Origin: Mariprofundus erugo
Lineage (GTDB): Bacteria > Pseudomonadota > Zetaproteobacteria > Mariprofundales > Mariprofundaceae
Reading direction: 5' to 3'
Length of the DNA stretch: 64,000 nucleotides
NCBI RefSeq assembly: GCF_005818865.1
Contig: NZ_VBRY01000004.1
Coordinates: 124,001-188,000, forward strand
The notes beneath the pieces were generated by a model that did not search any database, was not told where the DNA came from, and was given only the letters and a program-made list of their open reading frames with translations. A program made the position numbers and the translations under genes. Shown here one piece after another: positions 16,875 to 26,203 of this stretch (within the stretch, counting starts at the first letter, position 1; each line of letters starts with the position of its first letter).

Positions 16875-17365
16875 TATTCCTCCAGCTTCTGCTCTATATA
16901 CTGTAACTGACGCGCCACTTCGATTGCGGTCAATGCTGCTTCTTCACCCTTGTGCCCGTGGGCACCACCGATTCGCGCCCGTGCCTGCTCGACGGTATCA
17001 AGCGTCAACACACCGTTGCCCACACCGATATCCCCGCGCTGGGCAACCACACCGATGGCATCCATCGCCCCCTGGCAGACATAGTCAAAGTGAGCTGTAT
17101 CGCCACGGATCACACAACCGAGACAAACGATGGCATCAAAGCGCCCGGAGTTGGCCATTTTGGCCGCAATCGTACCAATCTCAAAAGCACCCGGCACATG
17201 AATGATCATCAGATCTTCATCAAGGCTGCCATGCTCTTTCAGAGCACGAACAGCACCATCAAGCAGTGCCTCGGTAATTTCGGTATTAAAACGACTGACA
17301 ATAATGCCAACCTTCAGCCCTGTGGCATCCACATTTCCCGCCAGGTGCGGTGCATCAAGACTCAT
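16874..17365 (-). CDS. ribH: 6,7-dimethyl-8-ribityllumazine synthase
   Basis: RibH condenses the aminouracil with dihydroxybutanone phosphate to give lumazine, the penultimate riboflavin step. The 163-residue protein shows VGIIVSRFNTEITEALLDGAVRALKEHG, VPGAFEIGTIAAKMA, CLGCVIRGDTAHFDYVCQGAMDAI and GVLTLDTVEQARARIGGAHGHKGEEAALTAIE. The catalytic His in the RGDTAHFDYV segment is present. It overlaps ribBA by 4 bp and nusB by 1 bp, so it is part of the ribE-ribBA-ribH-nusB operon. Confidence 0.96.
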   Translation of the reverse strand: MSLDAPHLAGNVDATGLKVGIIVSRFNTEITEALLDGAVRALKEHGSLDEDLMIIHVPGAFEIGTIAAKMANSGRFDAIVCLGCVIRGDTAHFDYVCQGAMDAIGVVAQRGDIGVGNGVLTLDTVEQARARIGGAHGHKGEEAALTAIEVARQLQYIEQKLEE

Positions 17366-18576
17366 GCCTTGCCTCCTTTCAAATCCAGCAGGTGCCCCAT
17401 CTTCTCCCGCTTGGTTGTAAGATAGGCGATATTGTCCTCATGCGAGGAGGTTTCCAGCTGAACACGTTCACATACTTCCAGACCATAACCATCCAAAGCG
17501 ATGATTTTCTTCGGATTATTGGTCAGAAGATTCAATCTTCTCAAGCCAAGATCACGCAGAATCTGGGCGCCGATACCGTAGTCCCGCAAGTCGGCCTTAA
17601 AGCCGAGTTTGTGGTTGGCCTCAACCGTATCATGCCCCTGATCCTGCAGGTTGTAGGCTCGCAACTTGTTCAGCAGGCCGATACCCCGCCCTTCCTGACG
17701 CAGATAAAGAATCACCCCTTCACCGGCTTCGCTGACCTGTCGCATGGCGGCATGCAGCTGTGAGCCGCAGTCACAGCGACGAGAGGCAAACACATCACCG
17801 GTCAGACACTCTGAGTGGACACGCACCATACACGGACGTTCAGCCGATGGCTCACCCATCACCAGTGCCACATGTTCGGCACCATCAATGGCATTGGTGT
17901 AACCGATCATACGGAATTCACCAAACTCGGTCGGCATACGCACTTCAACCTCTCGCTTGACCAGTGAGTCATGCTGCAGGCGATGCCTGATCACGTCGGC
18001 AATCGTGCCCACCTTGAGGTTGTGTTTACGGGCAAACTGCTTGAGCTCGGGCATGCGCGCCATCGAACCGTCATCATTCATAATCTCGCAGATCACACCC
18101 GCCGCTTTCAAACCGGCCAGACGGGCAAGATCGATACTGGCCTCGGTATGACCGGCACGCACCAGCAGGCCGCCATCACGTCCCACCAGAGGGAACACAT
18201 GGCCCGGGGTATGAATATCGGCCGGCGTTGCGTCATCGCGTATTGCCGTCCGAATGGTATGCGCGCGATCAAACGCCGAAATACCCGTGGTCACCCCTTC
18301 CGCCGCTTCAATAGAAATGGTGAAATTGGTTTTAAACTTGGCATTGGTATTGGCCACCATCAACGGCAATTGCAGCTGATCGGCGTGCTCCTGCGTCATG
18401 GCCAGACAAATCAGACCACGACCATGCGTGGCCATAAAGTTAATGGCTTCCGGAGTCACCCACTCTGCGGCCATGACCAGATCGCCTTCATTTTCGCGAT
18501 CCTCATCATCGGCCAGAATAATCATGCGACCGGCGCGTAACTCATCAATCAATTCCTGACTGCTGGCGAGACTCAT
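17362..18576 (-). CDS. ribBA: bifunctional dihydroxybutanone phosphate synthase / GTP cyclohydrolase II
   Basis: The 404-residue fusion makes both riboflavin precursors. The N-terminal RibB domain (about 1-205) has [17 protein letters not shown] and [44 protein letters not shown]. The C-terminal RibA domain (about 210-404) has [24 protein letters not shown] with the zinc-binding Cys pair, and [36 protein letters not shown]. All catalytic blocks are present, so the RibA half looks active, unlike some degenerate fusions. It lies 63 bp after ribE and overlaps ribH. Confidence 0.96.
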   Translation of the reverse strand: MSLASSQELIDELRAGRMIILADDEDRENEGDLVMAAEWVTPEAINFMATHGRGLICLAMTQEHADQLQLPLMVANTNAKFKTNFTISIEAAEGVTTGISAFDRAHTIRTAIRDDATPADIHTPGHVFPLVGRDGGLLVRAGHTEASIDLARLAGLKAAGVICEIMNDDGSMARMPELKQFARKHNLKVGTIADVIRHRLQHDSLVKREVEVRMPTEFGEFRMIGYTNAIDGAEHVALVMGEPSAERPCMVRVHSECLTGDVFASRRCDCGSQLHAAMRQVSEAGEGVILYLRQEGRGIGLLNKLRAYNLQDQGHDTVEANHKLGFKADLRDYGIGAQILRDLGLRRLNLLTNNPKKIIALDGYGLEVCERVQLETSSHEDNIAYLTTKREKMGHLLDLKGGKA

Positions 18577-18639
18577 TGGGGCTCCTGTAAATAGTGATGC
18601 AAACCCGCATCGGGCAAGCTGCTTATCATGTTGTTCTTT

Positions 18640-19239
18640 TTAGCGACCGGCAAACTGACTCAACCGTTCTACGTAACGCCCGTACATATCGGTTTCAATA
18701 TTAACGGCATCACCCTCAACAAGCTGACCAAGTGAGGTATGAGCAAGCGTATGCGGAATCAGATTCACCGAGAAACGACATTCATCTACTGCGTTGACCG
18801 TCAGACTGACACCGTGCACAGCCACCGAGCCCTTCACCACCACATAGCGGGCAAGTGATACCGGCAGCTCAAACTCAAGTACGCGGTGCTCACCCACCTC
18901 GGTCAGCCGGCAGAGATGCCCCATACCATCGACATGACCACTGACCATATGACCGCCAAGTGCATCACCCATACGAAGGGCAGGCTCCAGATTCACCGCA
19001 TCACCCACGGCCGCCGATGAAAAACAGGTCAGCGCCAGGGTTTCAGGCGAAAGTGTTGCGGCAAAACGATCTGTTGCAGGAAATGCTGTCACCGTCAGGC
19101 AGCAGCCATTGACGGCAACCGAATCACCAAGCTGCCACCCCTGCATCTGCAGCGAGGTCTGCACCTCGATATGCATCTGCTGAGGCTCGCGCCTGACTAC
19201 GGCAATTCGGCCTACATCCTGAATAATTCCGGTAAACAT
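18640..19239 (-). CDS. ribE: riboflavin synthase alpha chain
   Basis: RibE dismutates two lumazine molecules to riboflavin. The 199-residue protein is two homologous barrels: MFTGIIQDVGRIAVV at the start, GDSVAVNGCCLTVTAF (about 38-53), HMVSGHVDGMGHL at the domain junction, VAVHGVSLTVNAVD and the C-terminal NIETDMYGRYVERL. It is the first gene of the operon. No RFN (FMN riboswitch) motif was found in the 230 bp upstream, so this operon is apparently not riboswitch-controlled. ribD is not in the window. Confidence 0.96.
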   Translation of the reverse strand: MFTGIIQDVGRIAVVRREPQQMHIEVQTSLQMQGWQLGDSVAVNGCCLTVTAFPATDRFAATLSPETLALTCFSSAAVGDAVNLEPALRMGDALGGHMVSGHVDGMGHLCRLTEVGEHRVLEFELPVSLARYVVVKGSVAVHGVSLTVNAVDECRFSVNLIPHTLAHTSLGQLVEGDAVNIETDMYGRYVERLSQFAGR

Positions 19240-19468
19240 CGCCGCACCCTAACCCGATTTATCCTCGACGCCATGCGTTTTTAATTCCACGACCATCGGC
19301 GCCGGATGATCGCCCCGGGAATATGCAGATAAATAAAAGTATCGAAGCCGCAGCCTCTTTTGATCAGGGCCGCCTATTTCCGTCACGCCTGTGAATAGTC
19401 ACAGAATATATAACTACCTTTTCAAGTCGTGGCTTACCCTGTTCTCGCGCACGGCCTGCATTGGCAGT

Positions 19469-19690
19469 GGAGATGTCATTGTATTGCCATCCTGACAACA
19501 ATCAGTCCGCCAAGACAAAAGCGTGACAAAGAGGCAGGAAGCCGATTGGATGGCCAACAGCCGCCCGCAGGGCAAGGGCATGATGCCCGAGTCATTATGT
19601 CTTTACTTACAAATCAGACACTTACGCGTCTGATTTGTCTCGCTGCATCCTGCAGCCACAGGGAAGCGCCGAGTTAATCAGCGTTTCCCT
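19469..19690 (+). repeat. dispersed intergenic repeat, copy 3 (longest)
   Basis: This full copy shows the degenerate left end GGAGATGTCATTGTATTGCC, then AAGCGTGACAAAGAGGCAGG, the GCCGCCCGCAGGGC hairpin, GGCATGATGCCCGAGTCATT, the perfect 11-bp hairpin ACAAATCAGAC/GTCTGATTTGT, a GCTGCATCCTGCAGC hairpin and a right end AATCAGCGTTTCCCT. It sits between ribE and the 85-residue gene. The remaining sequence up to 19931 holds only a short unconvincing open frame, which is discussed among rejected items. Confidence 0.8.
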
Positions 19691-19931
19691 GTGGCTGATT
19701 TAAAATCACTTCCCCTCAGCACTGCATGATCAGCGCTACGACTTCGAAAGCGACTTGCGGGCACTTGTTTGATACAACGACTGGCTGGCATCCTCCCCCA
19801 TGGCAGGCATGTCGAACATAATCGCCCTCGGAGTGATCCGATATATCGGCTGCGCGGGCAGATATATCATTTGCCATCGGTACATTTGATTGCATACAAC
19901 AGTATTCACTACCCCTCTGCGGGCAGCGGAT

Positions 19932-20189
19932 TCACTGCGGATCAGCGGGCTTTTGCCACAACCATTCACCGGTAATCCGGCAACCAATGGCCTCCGGCAG
20001 GCTGTGCAGCCAGGCATAAGCCTCTTCACGCTGACCCGGAGTCGTCCAGAACTGCTGACGTCCGCTGACCCGATCAAAACTGCGAACCACGCCGAGCCCG
20101 TCTTCTCCCTGCAGGATCGATTGCAACAAGATCTGCTGCTGTTGCGGAATTTCCAGCTCGATAATCAAAACCTGGTCGATATCACTCAT
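19932..20189 (-). CDS. small conserved-type protein, possibly DUF4911-like
   Basis: The 85-residue protein (DIDQVLIIELEIPQQQQILLQ...) has a mixed alpha/beta look, an acidic N-terminus and no signal or membrane segment. The central stretch LQGEDGLGVVRSFDRVSGRQQFWTTPGQREEAYAWLHSL resembles the short DUF4911 proteins, which contain a comparable glycine-rich EGLaxVRT segment; this is a tentative reading. The stop codon of mltG is adjacent to its start (20190/20189), so it is probably co-translated with pabC-mltG. Confidence 0.6.
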   Translation of the reverse strand: MSDIDQVLIIELEIPQQQQILLQSILQGEDGLGVVRSFDRVSGRQQFWTTPGQREEAYAWLHSLPEAIGCRITGEWLWQKPADPQ

Positions 20190-21173
20190 CTATTTACCCT
20201 GGTTACGCTGGCGCTCAATACGAACCCACTGGCGCACGTTTTTATCATGCTCGGCCAGCGTCGAGGCAAAGGCATGACCGCCACTGCCATCGGCAACAAA
20301 ATAGAGATAACTGACATCTGCCGGCGCTGCCGCTGCACGCAATGAGGCAGCACCCGGATTACAGATCGGTGTCGGTGGCAAGCCCTTGCGCGTATAGGTA
20401 TTCCAAAGCGTATCGGTGGAGAGATCCTGCTTGTGGATATTGCCCGAAAAAGAGCCTTTGGTGCGGTAAATACCGTAAATCACGGTCGGATCCATCTGCA
20501 GCGGCATCCCCTTTTTCAGGCGATTATGAATGGCCGCCGATACCAGCGGACGCTCGCGGTCCAGAGCTGTCTCTTTCTCAATCACAGAAGCCATAATGCG
20601 CAGCCGCTGTTGCTGTTCGGCATCGCTGGTCAGGCTATCGAGCAGTTGTTGCTGGGCCTGCACTATCGTTTTAAGCAGCCGCTGCGGATCCAGCGGTTTC
20701 GTATACTCCCATGTTTCCGGCAACAGCCGCCCTTCTGTTTCACCACTGATCAGCGACTTCAGGCTCTGTTGCCATTTTTCTACCGGAACTCCCGTCTGTG
20801 TCGCCAGCAACTGTATGATTTCGTCATTGCGCAACCCTTCCGGTACCGTCACACTAAAATGCATGACATCGCCCTTTTCCAGACGCTGCACAATCGTCCG
20901 CATCGAATCAGCATGCTCAAACCGGTAAAGGCCGCTCTTCAGCCCGTTTTCACCATGATTCAAACGCAACCACAAACGGAATACCAGTGCTGAGGAGACC
21001 ACCCCTTTTTCCTCCAGCATACGGGCGATATGGCTGCTGGCTGTCCCCGGCGGAATCATCAACTCCACTGCTGAGGCCGGCGCATAAGGCTTGCCCACCT
21101 GAGCATAAAACCAGCCTCCGGCTGCCAGTGGCAACAGCAGCAGGGCCAGCAACAACCATATCAATTTACGCAT
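20190..21173 (-). CDS. mltG: endolytic transglycosylase MltG
   Basis: MltG cuts nascent peptidoglycan strands and limits their length. The 327-residue protein has a single N-terminal membrane anchor (KLIWLLLALLLLPLAAGGWFY), a LysM-like stretch IPPGTASSHIARMLEEKGVV, VTVPEGLRNDEIIQLLATQTG, the catalytic region IMASVIEKETALDRERPLVSAAIHNRL with the essential Glu in E-K-E-T, and the signature LQMDPTVIYGI. NTYTRKGLPPTPICNPGAASLRAA follows. The start at 21173 overlaps the pabC stop by 8 bp. pabC-mltG synteny is common in proteobacteria; tmk and holB usually follow but are absent here. Confidence 0.94.
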   Translation of the reverse strand: MRKLIWLLLALLLLPLAAGGWFYAQVGKPYAPASAVELMIPPGTASSHIARMLEEKGVVSSALVFRLWLRLNHGENGLKSGLYRFEHADSMRTIVQRLEKGDVMHFSVTVPEGLRNDEIIQLLATQTGVPVEKWQQSLKSLISGETEGRLLPETWEYTKPLDPQRLLKTIVQAQQQLLDSLTSDAEQQQRLRIMASVIEKETALDRERPLVSAAIHNRLKKGMPLQMDPTVIYGIYRTKGSFSGNIHKQDLSTDTLWNTYTRKGLPPTPICNPGAASLRAAAAPADVSYLYFVADGSGGHAFASTLAEHDKNVRQWVRIERQRNQGK

Positions 21174-21924
21174 CCATATCCTCCGGAACACCGGCATGAC
21201 CGGCGAGGCAGGTGGTCAACTCATCACACCGGCCCGCCTTCATGAGCACCCCTTTCTCACTGATGATCGAGCCAACGTTACGAACAAAAAAACCACTTGC
21301 TGTCAGTGCGATAGCCTCACAATCCTCAAGCCATGTCACAGGGCATGCAGCCTCATGCACAACGCCCGCCAGAATCAGCTGCTGCCTGATAATACCCGGC
21401 AGGACCCCTGCGCTTAACGCCGGCGTCCACCACTGACCGCCTCTGCGAATCATCACATTGGCCGTCGCTGCACAAAGCAGCTGCTGCTCATGACTAAACA
21501 GTACATTGGCATGCCCCACCCCCTGCAATGCCCGCAAGGTAAGCGCATAATCGGCTGTAAATTTCGCCACCCGTGCGGCCGGCGGGTGATGCCATTCGAG
21601 CAGCGTTAACTGAACCGGCTGTAACTGTGCATGATACGGCATCGCCTGAATCCTGATGACCGGCTCACCGCCAGCAGCAAACAGCCCCCATGGCGCTTCA
21701 CCACCCGATACCGTCAGCCGGATCAGTACATCATGGCCATGATCTGCCGCAGCACGAATACAACCGGCATAAAGCCGGGCCAGATGATCATCGTTCAATC
21801 CAATGGAAAACGCCTGTAATCCCCGCTGCAACCTCGCCGCATGCAGCGGCCAGGCAAAGATCTCGCCCCGGATCACCCTGAACGTCTCGAAACAGGCCTC
21901 GGCATAACCAAGTCCCCGCTCCAT
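21166..21924 (-). CDS. pabC: aminodeoxychorismate lyase (class IV aminotransferase)
   Basis: PabC is a PLP enzyme that releases p-aminobenzoate from aminodeoxychorismate for folate synthesis. The protein shows GYAEACFETFRVIRGEIFAWPLHAARLQRGLQAF near the N-terminus, RLTVSGGEAPWG, TADYALTLRALQGVGHANVLFSHEQQLLCAATANVMIRRGG (PLP phosphate binding) and LPGIIRQQLI. The PLP lysine is not in the usual K-x-x-x-Y context and was not identified with confidence (candidate KFTADYALTL). ATG at 21924 is chosen; a TTG at 21948 would add 8 residues. It is divergent from ilvA with only about 45 bp between starts, so the promoters overlap. Confidence 0.85.
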   Translation of the reverse strand: MERGLGYAEACFETFRVIRGEIFAWPLHAARLQRGLQAFSIGLNDDHLARLYAGCIRAAADHGHDVLIRLTVSGGEAPWGLFAAGGEPVIRIQAMPYHAQLQPVQLTLLEWHHPPAARVAKFTADYALTLRALQGVGHANVLFSHEQQLLCAATANVMIRRGGQWWTPALSAGVLPGIIRQQLILAGVVHEAACPVTWLEDCEAIALTASGFFVRNVGSIISEKGVLMKAGRCDELTTCLAGHAGVPEDMDA

Positions 21925-21969
21925 TTTCCCGATCACCTCAATTTTCAAACTCGAATCCGCCTGACATTC

Positions 21970-23499
21970 ATGGTAGAAGCCGCCCCTATGTGCGATTTAT
22001 ACCTTGAAGCTATCGAACAGGCACGCGTCTATGATGTCGCGATCGAATCTCCGCTGGAGCTTGCCCCCAAACTATCCGCCCGTCTTCATAATGAAGTGCT
22101 CTTCAAACGTGAGGATCTGCAACAGGTTTTCTCATTCAAGTTGCGCGGTGCCTACAACAAAATTGCCCAGTTAACCGATGAAGAGCGCCAGCGCGGTGTC
22201 ATCTGCGCATCGGCGGGCAACCATGCCCAGGGCGTAGCGCTTGCCAGTCATCGTCTTGGCATCACCGCCACCATCGTCATGCCGGTCACGACGCCCGAGC
22301 TGAAGGTGAATGCCGTACGCCGTATGGGAGCCAATGTCGTTCTCTTCGGTGACAACTATTCCGATGCCAGCGTCGAAGCCGATCGTCTCTGCCGTGAACA
22401 TCAGATGACATTCGTCCACCCCTACGATGACCCCCTGGTCATTGCCGGCCAGGGCACCATTGCTGAAGAGATGATGCGCCAGTATCCGGGTGATCTGGAT
22501 GCGGTATTTGTCCCCATCGGTGGCGGCGGTCTGATTGCCGGCATCGCGCTGTATCTGAAAACCCACTCACCGAACACCCGTATTATCGGTGTTGAACCGG
22601 TCGATTCCGCCGCCATGCATGATTCCATCAGGGCTGGCGAACGCGTGACCCTGCCGCAGGTCGGCATCTTTGCCGATGGTGTCGCCGTCAAAAAGGTCGG
22701 CGAGTACACCTTTGATCTGGTCCGGCGCTATGTCGATGACATTCTTCTTGTCGATACCGATGAGATCTGTGCCGCCATCAAGGATATTTACGAGGATAAT
22801 CGCTCGATTGTCGAACCAGCCGGTGCGCTGGGCGTAGCCGGCCTGAAGAAATATGTACGCCAGACCGGTGTGCGCGGCCAGTTACTGGCAGCCATTAACA
22901 GTGGCGCCAACATGAACTTCGACCGCCTTCGCCATGTGGCCGAGAGAACAGAAATGGGCGAAGGGCGCGAAGCGCTGTTTGCCGTCACCATCCCCGAGCG
23001 CCCCGGTTCATTTCTCGAGTTCTGCCGCATTATCGGCAACCACAACATCACCGAATTCAACTACCGCATGTCCAGCCGCAGTGAGGCGCATGTATTTGCC
23101 GGCATCAGTATTGCCAATGCAGCGGAGGCGGAAAAGCTGCAACAGACCATGGAAGCAGCCGGACTGCCGACACTGAACCTGCTCGACAATGAGCTGGCCA
23201 AGCTGCATATCCGCCACATGGTTGGTGGCCGCTGCCCGCTGGTGGAAAACGAACTGCTCTATCGTTTTGAGTTCCCGGAACGGCCCGGTGCCCTGCTTGA
23301 GTTTTTAAGCCGCGCCGGTGGACGGTGGAATATATCCCTGTTCCACTATCGCAACCATGCGGCCGCATTCGGACGTGTACTGGCCGGTGTCGAAGTACCC
23401 CCAGGTGATCGGGAGGCATTCGAGCAGTACCTTGACGGACTTGGCTATCCCTATGTGAATGAATCGGAAAACCCTGCCTACACCCTGTTCCTGAAATAA
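21970..23499 (+). CDS. ilvA: threonine ammonia-lyase, biosynthetic
   Basis: IlvA deaminates threonine to 2-oxobutanoate, the first step of isoleucine synthesis. The roughly 509-residue protein has the PLP fold with FKREDLQQVFSFKLRGAYNKI (PLP Lys), ASAGNHAQGVALA, the glycine loop PIGGGGLIAGIA, and EPAGALG. Two C-terminal ACT-like regulatory domains follow (about 330-415 and 425-509; EALFAVTIPERPGSFLEFCRIIG and LYRFEFPERPGALLEFLSRAGG), so feedback control by isoleucine is expected. Starts at 21970 or 21988 are both possible; the region after 21988 aligns with the family N-terminus. Confidence 0.93.
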   Translation: MVEAAPMCDLYLEAIEQARVYDVAIESPLELAPKLSARLHNEVLFKREDLQQVFSFKLRGAYNKIAQLTDEERQRGVICASAGNHAQGVALASHRLGITATIVMPVTTPELKVNAVRRMGANVVLFGDNYSDASVEADRLCREHQMTFVHPYDDPLVIAGQGTIAEEMMRQYPGDLDAVFVPIGGGGLIAGIALYLKTHSPNTRIIGVEPVDSAAMHDSIRAGERVTLPQVGIFADGVAVKKVGEYTFDLVRRYVDDILLVDTDEICAAIKDIYEDNRSIVEPAGALGVAGLKKYVRQTGVRGQLLAAINSGANMNFDRLRHVAERTEMGEGREALFAVTIPERPGSFLEFCRIIGNHNITEFNYRMSSRSEAHVFAGISIANAAEAEKLQQTMEAAGLPTLNLLDNELAKLHIRHMVGGRCPLVENELLYRFEFPERPGALLEFLSRAGGRWNISLFHYRNHAAAFGRVLAGVEVPPGDREAFEQYLDGLGYPYVNESENPAYTLFLK

Positions 23500-23500
23500 C

Positions 23501-23541
23501 AAAACGAAGGGCCCGTTGTGATCAACGGGCCCTTCGTTTTT
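23501..23541 (+). terminator. rho-independent terminator after ilvA
   Basis: A long GC-rich stem (AACGAAGGGCCCGTTG with CAACGGGCCCTTCGTT, 4-nt loop) is followed by TTTTT. It lies directly after the ilvA stop, and the A-run on its left side could also stop transcription from the opposite strand. It is the strongest terminator in the window. Confidence 0.95.
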
Positions 23542-23603
23542 CATTCACTGGCAGATGCTGACTCTACTGTCGTCGATGGCTCGCACACGTAAGCCTGAAA
23601 ACG

Positions 23604-23780
23604 TTACTTCTCTTTTTTATCGCCCTCGCCATCACTGCTGACAGCATCAACCACAGCGCCCCCGACCTTGAATGGCACCTTGATCACCTCGGTGGTCACA
23701 TCCACTGCCGTACTTACGGCAGTGGCTACACAGCCACCCAGCAATGACAGCAGTGCAAGCAAATAAAGCATTCGTTTCAT
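23604..23780 (-). CDS. small lipoprotein (NF038104-like)
   Basis: The 58-residue protein has a lipobox: MKRMLYLLALLSLLGGC, with Cys17 as the acylated residue. The mature part ATAVSTAVDVTTEVIKVPFKVGGAVVDAVSSDGEG strongly resembles small lipoproteins annotated as NF038104 family, with the V-P-F-K-V-G-G-A-V-V-D core. The function is unknown; they are envelope proteins. The second ATG is favoured because GAGGTG then sits 5 bp upstream. The gene is convergent with ilvA and divergent from lptG, so it stands alone. Confidence 0.8.
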   Translation of the reverse strand: MKRMLYLLALLSLLGGCVATAVSTAVDVTTEVIKVPFKVGGAVVDAVSSDGEGDKKEK

Positions 23781-23919
23781 CATCACCTCACGCCACCATA
23801 CTGACACGACGCAATGACAGAGCCAGAAAAATTGCTGCCGGCAACCACATTCACATCGCCCGGGATAAATACACGGTCACCACTTCCACTGACTGACATT
23901 GGCGCATAGCGTTACCCCC

Positions 23920-24978
23920 ATGCCTGTCGTTTTCCGCTGGATATTTTTCGGTTGCCTGAGTCGTTCGCTGATCACCATGTCAGCGCTGCTGGCCATATTT
24001 ATTATCGTCGAATCGTTCGATAAAGCCCGTTATCTCGGGCACGGCCTAGACGCCGCACTGATGATCGAATACATGCTGCTGAAGATTCCCTTTATGCTCG
24101 CCGAGTTCATGCCGATTATCGTGCTGATCGGTGCCAGCCTTTATCTGATCGAGCTCTCCCGCAATCAGGAGCTGGTTGCCATCCGGGCAGCAGGCATGGG
24201 CATCAGCAAAATTCTGATTCCGCTGGCGGCGGTCGCCGGCATGGCCGCCCTGACCAGTTTTATCATCGGTGAATGGGTCACCCCTGTCACCAACCAGCGC
24301 CTCGACTCGATCGAAGAGATTCATATCCAGCACAAACAGAGTAATAAGCAAGGCATTCAATGGCTTAAGGATGGGCGCAGCTTTTTCCGTCTGACCCCGC
24401 TGGCAGACCACCAGTTTGCCATGCTGGTGCTGAAAACCGACCCGCAGGGCAGCTGGCTTGAGCGCATCGACAGCCCCCGCGCCAGCTACAGCAACGGTGT
24501 ATGGCACCTGAGCAAGGCTCTGATCAGTACCCCTACCGATGATCAGATGATGCACATGGAACAACGGGAAACAATGGAAATCATTTCCGATATCGGCCCT
24601 GAGGCGGTCGAGCTGCCCAATGCCCATCACATGAACTTTGCCGAGCTCCATCGCTATATCGGTGAGCTGAAACATGCGGGCCTGGGTACGGGTGCATATA
24701 CCTATGCACTGCAACGTAAATTTTCCGCACCATTCGCATGCCTGCTGATGGTGATCATGGCTGCTGCACTCTGCCTGCATGCCGGCAATCGCAACAACCA
24801 GGCTTCATGGGGGCTGGTCCTCTCACTATCACTGGGCCTGGCATTCTATGTCTTCGGTAATGCCGGTTATCTTTTGGCCGGCAGCAACCGGATTCCGCCT
24901 GCTTTTGCTGCCTGGCTGCCAAGTCTGGTATATGGTGGTACGGCAGTGTTTCTGCTGTTACGCCGGGAAGGGCACTAA
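23920..24978 (+). CDS. lptG: LPS export ABC transporter permease LptG
   Basis: LptG is one of the two inner-membrane permeases that lift LPS from the membrane with LptB ATPase. Six membrane segments are predicted: three near the N-terminus (about 9-115) and three at the C-terminus (about 265-350), framing a beta-jellyroll periplasmic domain of about 145 residues. The motif GEWVTPVTNQRLDSIE, and the C-terminal FAELHRYIGELKHAGLGTGAYTYALQRKFSAPFACLLMVIMAAAL, match LptG better than LptF. lptF is not next to it, so the usual lptFG pair is split here. A TTG at 23899 is the alternative start. The rest of the export system (lptC, lptA, lptB) lies at 52.3-54.1 kb. Confidence 0.9.
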   Translation: MPVVFRWIFFGCLSRSLITMSALLAIFIIVESFDKARYLGHGLDAALMIEYMLLKIPFMLAEFMPIIVLIGASLYLIELSRNQELVAIRAAGMGISKILIPLAAVAGMAALTSFIIGEWVTPVTNQRLDSIEEIHIQHKQSNKQGIQWLKDGRSFFRLTPLADHQFAMLVLKTDPQGSWLERIDSPRASYSNGVWHLSKALISTPTDDQMMHMEQRETMEIISDIGPEAVELPNAHHMNFAELHRYIGELKHAGLGTGAYTYALQRKFSAPFACLLMVIMAAALCLHAGNRNNQASWGLVLSLSLGLAFYVFGNAGYLLAGSNRIPPAFAAWLPSLVYGGTAVFLLLRREGH

Positions 24979-25173
24979 AAGTCCCTGAAGCCCGTACACG
25001 ATGGACTGAAGGTTTCCCGCCAGCCCCGCGCTACAAACCTCCCTTCCCTCTTTTCAAACAATACGCATAAACATCTGATTTATAACAGGATAATAAGCCG
25101 GACTTTTACCTCTGGTGGCATCCATGGCAAAAGAGCTGTGCATCGGCAATGTACTGACAAGCTGCAAAGCGGA

Positions 25174-25206
25174 CAAAAAAAGAGGAGAGGCATCACACCT
25201 CTCCTC
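25174..25206 (-). terminator. rho-independent terminator after suhB
   Basis: A perfect 9-bp stem (GAGGAGAGG/CCTCTCCTC) with a 7-nt loop is followed on the minus strand by TTTTTTT. It ends the suhB transcript 45 bp after the stop codon. The 24979-25173 interval contains nothing else recognisable. Confidence 0.9.
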
Positions 25207-25249
25207 CTCCGGATTCATGCTGACTGTTCGGGCGGGAAAGCCCCGACAG

Positions 25250-26020
25250 TTATACTTTCAACAGTGCTGCAACCTTGGCATGCAGATCAGGATTGGCAGC
25301 CAGGATATCGCCCTTGGTCAGATCCAGCGTGCCGGACTCAAGATCGGTTGCGATACCACCTGCTTCCTGAACCAGCAGATAGCCGGCGGCAATATCCCAC
25401 TCGCGCAGACCTGCCTCCCAATAGGCATCCAGACGACCGGCAGCGACATAGGCAAGATCAAGTGCGGCAGAGCCACCCCGACGATATCCGTCCATGGCAC
25501 GCATACATGCATCCATCCGCTTCTGGAACAGATCAACCGTATCGCGGCGATATGGCGGCATGCCTGAGGCAAACAGGGCATGATCCAGGCGCTTTTCACC
25601 ACTGACACGCAGACGTCTGCGATTAAGGAAGGCGCCGCCACCATTACGAGCCTCAAATGTTTCATCCCGGATCGGATCATGAATCACGGCCAGCATCGGC
25701 TTGCCCTGCTTCCATGCAGCGATGGAGACGGCAAAATGAGGATAGCCATGAATAAAGTTGGTTGTGCCATCAAGCGGATCAATATACCACTGAATCGCCG
25801 CATCCGGATTGATGCTGCGCTCCATCTCCTCACCGACAATGCCGTGATCCGGGTAGTGTTTGGAGATCTCGCGTACGATCAGGGCTTCAGCGCGCTGATC
25901 AATGTCGGTCACATAGTCACGATCGCTCTTTTTACTTACTTTCAGGTCATCACGCTCATCATAGGCGCGGGCAATCAAATCCCCCGCTCTTCTGGCAGCC
26001 CTAACGGCAACGTATAACAT
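25250..26020 (-). CDS. suhB: inositol-1-monophosphatase family protein SuhB
   Basis: This 256-residue Mg-dependent phosphatase has the metal motifs VTDIDQRAE, GEEMERS, WYIDPLDGTTNFIHGYPHFAVSIA and the C-terminal WEAGLREWDIAAGYLLVQEAGG. SuhB hydrolyses inositol phosphates and, in E. coli, also works with NusA/NusB in rRNA antitermination. The start at 26020 follows GGAGT and removes 23 residues of the longer frame. It is transcribed away from the histidine kinase at 26204, with a 183-bp intergenic region holding both promoters. Confidence 0.94.
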   Translation of the reverse strand: MLYVAVRAARRAGDLIARAYDERDDLKVSKKSDRDYVTDIDQRAEALIVREISKHYPDHGIVGEEMERSINPDAAIQWYIDPLDGTTNFIHGYPHFAVSIAAWKQGKPMLAVIHDPIRDETFEARNGGGAFLNRRRLRVSGEKRLDHALFASGMPPYRRDTVDLFQKRMDACMRAMDGYRRGGSAALDLAYVAAGRLDAYWEAGLREWDIAAGYLLVQEAGGIATDLESGTLDLTKGDILAANPDLHAKVAALLKV

Positions 26021-26203
26021 GGAAAACTCCTGCTTCGATGATGTCGCATGCGATGATATCAAGCCCGTGCAGCTGCAGGCGCGGCGCACTTTAGCACATC
26101 ATTCTGTAAATGGCAGCGCTGATACTGATTGCCATCCATTCTTCCTTGATCATCACTTCATCGATATGATGGCTGACGCCCTTAAAAGCGGGCGGGAGAG
26201 CGT

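Noticed and set aside
19240..19468. Possible FMN riboswitch before ribE
   Set aside because: The conserved RFN blocks (AGGGGCAGGGTGA and GGTGAGATTCC type) are absent on the coding strand.
19700..19931. Short minus-strand frame encoding a 53-residue peptide starting MANDISARAADISDHSEGDY
   Set aside because: No ribosome site, no recognised family and a stop shortly before the next gene; an overlapping second frame is equally open. Kept only as a doubtful item.
23541..23603. Possible repeat copy after the ilvA terminator (GCAGATGCTGACT ... GGCTCGCACACGTAAG)
   Set aside because: Only short matches to the repeat, not in the right spacing; too weak to call.
25115..25567. Long plus-strand frames across suhB, and similar frames over other minus-strand genes
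   Set aside because: They are antisense to genes with clear family matches and show no sign of coding on their own.
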